6,413 bases of DNA, from positions 5,236,989-5,243,401 of the forward strand of contig CP070627.1 in the NCBI GenBank assembly GCA_020355945.1, in the 5' to 3' direction. Each line of letters starts with the position of its first letter. Position 1 is the first letter of the stretch. The notes below the pieces were generated by a model. The model did no database searches. It was not told the origin of the DNA and saw nothing but the letters and a program-made list of their open reading frames with translations. Made by a program: the position numbers and the translations under genes. Positions 5,354 through 6,413 of the stretch are shown in pieces. This DNA is from Candidatus Aminicenantota bacterium. GTDB taxonomy: Bacteria > Acidobacteriota > Aminicenantia > UBA2199.

Positions 5354-6217
5354 TTACCGGGGAGGGGAAGAGCGTGGAGGATTACCAATAAAAAATTTGC
5401 CTACATACAGCAATTCGTTTTTGCTCTCCAATTTCCAATAGTACAACCCCATAGGCAATTTCTCCCGGAAATCAAAAGAATCTCCCTGGACCGAGTAGGT
5501 ATAAAGAACCTGGTTTTTATTGCTGACGATTTTCAACGTATGGGTTTCGGTTAGTGTTTTTTTCCAGGAAAAGTGAATCGGTTCTTCTATCACGCTGCCA
5601 TTTCCCGGTGCCAGCACCTCGAAGGATCCGCTTCTTAAGCGGCTGCCAATCATGTTTTCCAGGTTGGGATTGACACGATACCGGGAAGCCAACGATTGAC
5701 CGTTTTTTCTTTTCCCAACATTGGCCTTTATTTCATTAACATCTTTCATGTCCCGGTCAACCGCTGCTTTTTTTTCATGGGTATTGATGTTTGGGGTAGG
5801 AGTAGTGGTTTTGGAAAGGACCTCCTGGTCCTGTTTGTTGGCGGCAGGATCAGCCAGGAAACGGTTGAGGAAAGAGGGATTCTTATAGATAAAGAAATAA
5901 GCAGCAGCCAACAAAGCAAAAACCACAAAAACAGCAGCGATTTTACCCCTGTAGAAATACCAATCCTGTCGGGCTTTGGTCTTTTTAGTGATTTTCCGTC
6001 TCAACTCACCCGCGGAATCGGGATTTCTTAAGAATGTCACCACCTCCATGATTTTGTCTTTACATTCCCTGCAAGCTTCTACATGTGTTAAGACTTCTTG
6101 TGGGGCATCGGTGATTTTCCCCTGCTGCAGCGCCTCCACCATCAGTGTTGACGCCTCATCACTGAGATGCCCGTGCTCAAGCACCAATAAATTTTCTCTT
6201 TTTGCATCCATTTGCAT
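5354..6217 (-). CDS. Zinc-finger anti-sigma-type membrane protein
   Basis: This 287-residue predicted regulator spans the inner membrane once. Its cytoplasmic N-terminus has the H-x3-C-x2-C zinc-binding signature of zinc-associated anti-sigma domains (His45, Cys49, Cys52 in HVEACREC); His15 or His17 may supply the fourth ligand. A transmembrane helix lies at about 92-111. A polar Thr/Pro/Lys-rich linker follows. The terminal domain at about 198-278 is beta-rich (FEVLAPGNGSVIEEPIHFSW, then LPMGLYYWKLES, then LLYVGKFFI) and resembles an Ig-like sensor or binding fold outside the membrane. In known families such proteins hold an ECF sigma factor until an envelope signal arrives; that role is inferred here. 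Translation is probably coupled to the upstream gene: its AGGAGG overlaps the final codons of that gene and only 3 nt separate stop and start. No sigma factor is visible in the window. Confidence 0.87.
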   Translation of the reverse strand: MQMDAKRENLLVLEHGHLSDEASTLMVEALQQGKITDAPQEVLTHVEACRECKDKIMEVVTFLRNPDSAGELRRKITKKTKARQDWYFYRGKIAAVFVVFALLAAAYFFIYKNPSFLNRFLADPAANKQDQEVLSKTTTPTPNINTHEKKAAVDRDMKDVNEIKANVGKRKNGQSLASRYRVNPNLENMIGSRLRSGSFEVLAPGNGSVIEEPIHFSWKKTLTETHTLKIVSNKNQVLYTYSVQGDSFDFREKLPMGLYYWKLESKNELLYVGKFFIGNPPRSSPPR

Positions 6218-6220
6218 GGG

Positions 6221-6413
6221 TTACCTCCTATCAGGATGCCCGGGATTCCCAATCGCCTTTGTTTCATTAACATTGAATCGCTCATAATAAAGTGTAACAA
6301 AATCTACAAAATTCTTGCTGTTATAAACGTCACATCCATGGGTTCGGTTCAGATGCGCGGTGATTTCGTCCACCTTTATGGAAACCCACTTCCTGAGCGT
6401 ATCACTCTTGTTC
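6221..6413 (-). CDS. Partial gene, C-terminal 63 codons, ribbon-helix-helix-like
   Basis: A reading frame enters from the right edge and ends at TAA (6223-6221). Its start is outside the window. The visible 63 residues include RKWVSIKVDEI (a beta-strand-like start), then a helix-like stretch, then SKNFVDFVTLYYERFN (helical), and a polar tail ending in NPGHPDRR. The strand-helix-helix order and the hydrophobic spacing resemble a ribbon-helix-helix DNA-binding fold. I cannot rule out another small helical domain. It does not look like sigma region 4. The frame is supported as coding by its protein-like composition and by the coupled start of the next gene. Its position directly before a membrane-bound regulator suggests a functional pair. 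Confidence 0.75.
   Translation of the reverse strand, partial: NKSDTLRKWVSIKVDEITAHLNRTHGCDVYNSKNFVDFVTLYYERFNVNETKAIGNPGHPDRR
6224..6229 (-). promoter_or_regulatory. Ribosome binding site embedded in the end of the upstream gene
   Basis: AGGAGG on the minus strand doubles as the last two arginine codons of the upstream gene and lies 6 nt before the ATG at 6217. It fixes the start of the zinc-finger protein at the first of two nearby in-frame ATG codons. It also implies that the two genes share a transcript. Confidence 0.85.

Noticed and set aside
6221..6413. C-terminal end of an ECF sigma factor
   Set aside because: Expected from the neighbouring anti-sigma-like gene, but the visible residues show no helix-turn-helix of sigma region 4.

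Overview
The window most resembles a fragment of a large, repeat-rich, uncultured Gram-negative-type bacterial genome. The combination seen here is TPR and membrane-anchored proteins with exchangeable C-terminal domains, sulfatase-modifying-factor-like domains, a zinc-finger anti-sigma-type membrane protein, and intergenic minisatellites. It recalls what I know of Candidatus Aminicenantes. That assignment is inference from style; there is no rRNA or marker gene to confirm it.

Layout. Positions 1-570 hold only repeats: GC-rich inverted repeats, a run of 7-bp units, and a minisatellite of 21-bp units. The minisatellite runs in one orientation to about 408, then switches to the opposite orientation at a perfect 12-bp palindrome (405-416). 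Positions 571-928 show no gene. A near-perfect sigma70-type promoter (929-957) precedes a plus-strand gene (1139-2020) for an exported alpha/beta hydrolase with a complete Ser-Asp-His triad. Positions 2021-2448 contain a broken small reading frame and a conserved leader. Two tandem paralogues follow, at 2449-3870 and 4079-5344. Both begin with the same module of hydrophobic N-terminus, TPR-like region, basic linker and transmembrane helix, and then diverge completely. The first carries two InlB-type B-repeats and a beta-rich C-terminal domain. The second carries an FGE-sulfatase-type (C-type-lectin fold) domain that lacks the catalytic cysteines. Their 5' leaders are also related.

On the minus strand, converging on the second paralogue with a 9-bp gap, lies a two-gene unit read from the right edge. 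It consists of the C-terminal 63 codons of an unidentified protein with ribbon-helix-helix-like appearance (6221-6413), then a zinc-finger, single-pass membrane protein with a beta-rich outer domain (5354-6217).

The hydrolase and the two paralogues look like envelope or surface proteins, and the minus-strand pair looks like a membrane-linked regulator. No mobile element, CRISPR array, tRNA or rRNA was seen. The most notable features are the orientation-switching minisatellite and the duplicated anchor module fused to two different display domains.
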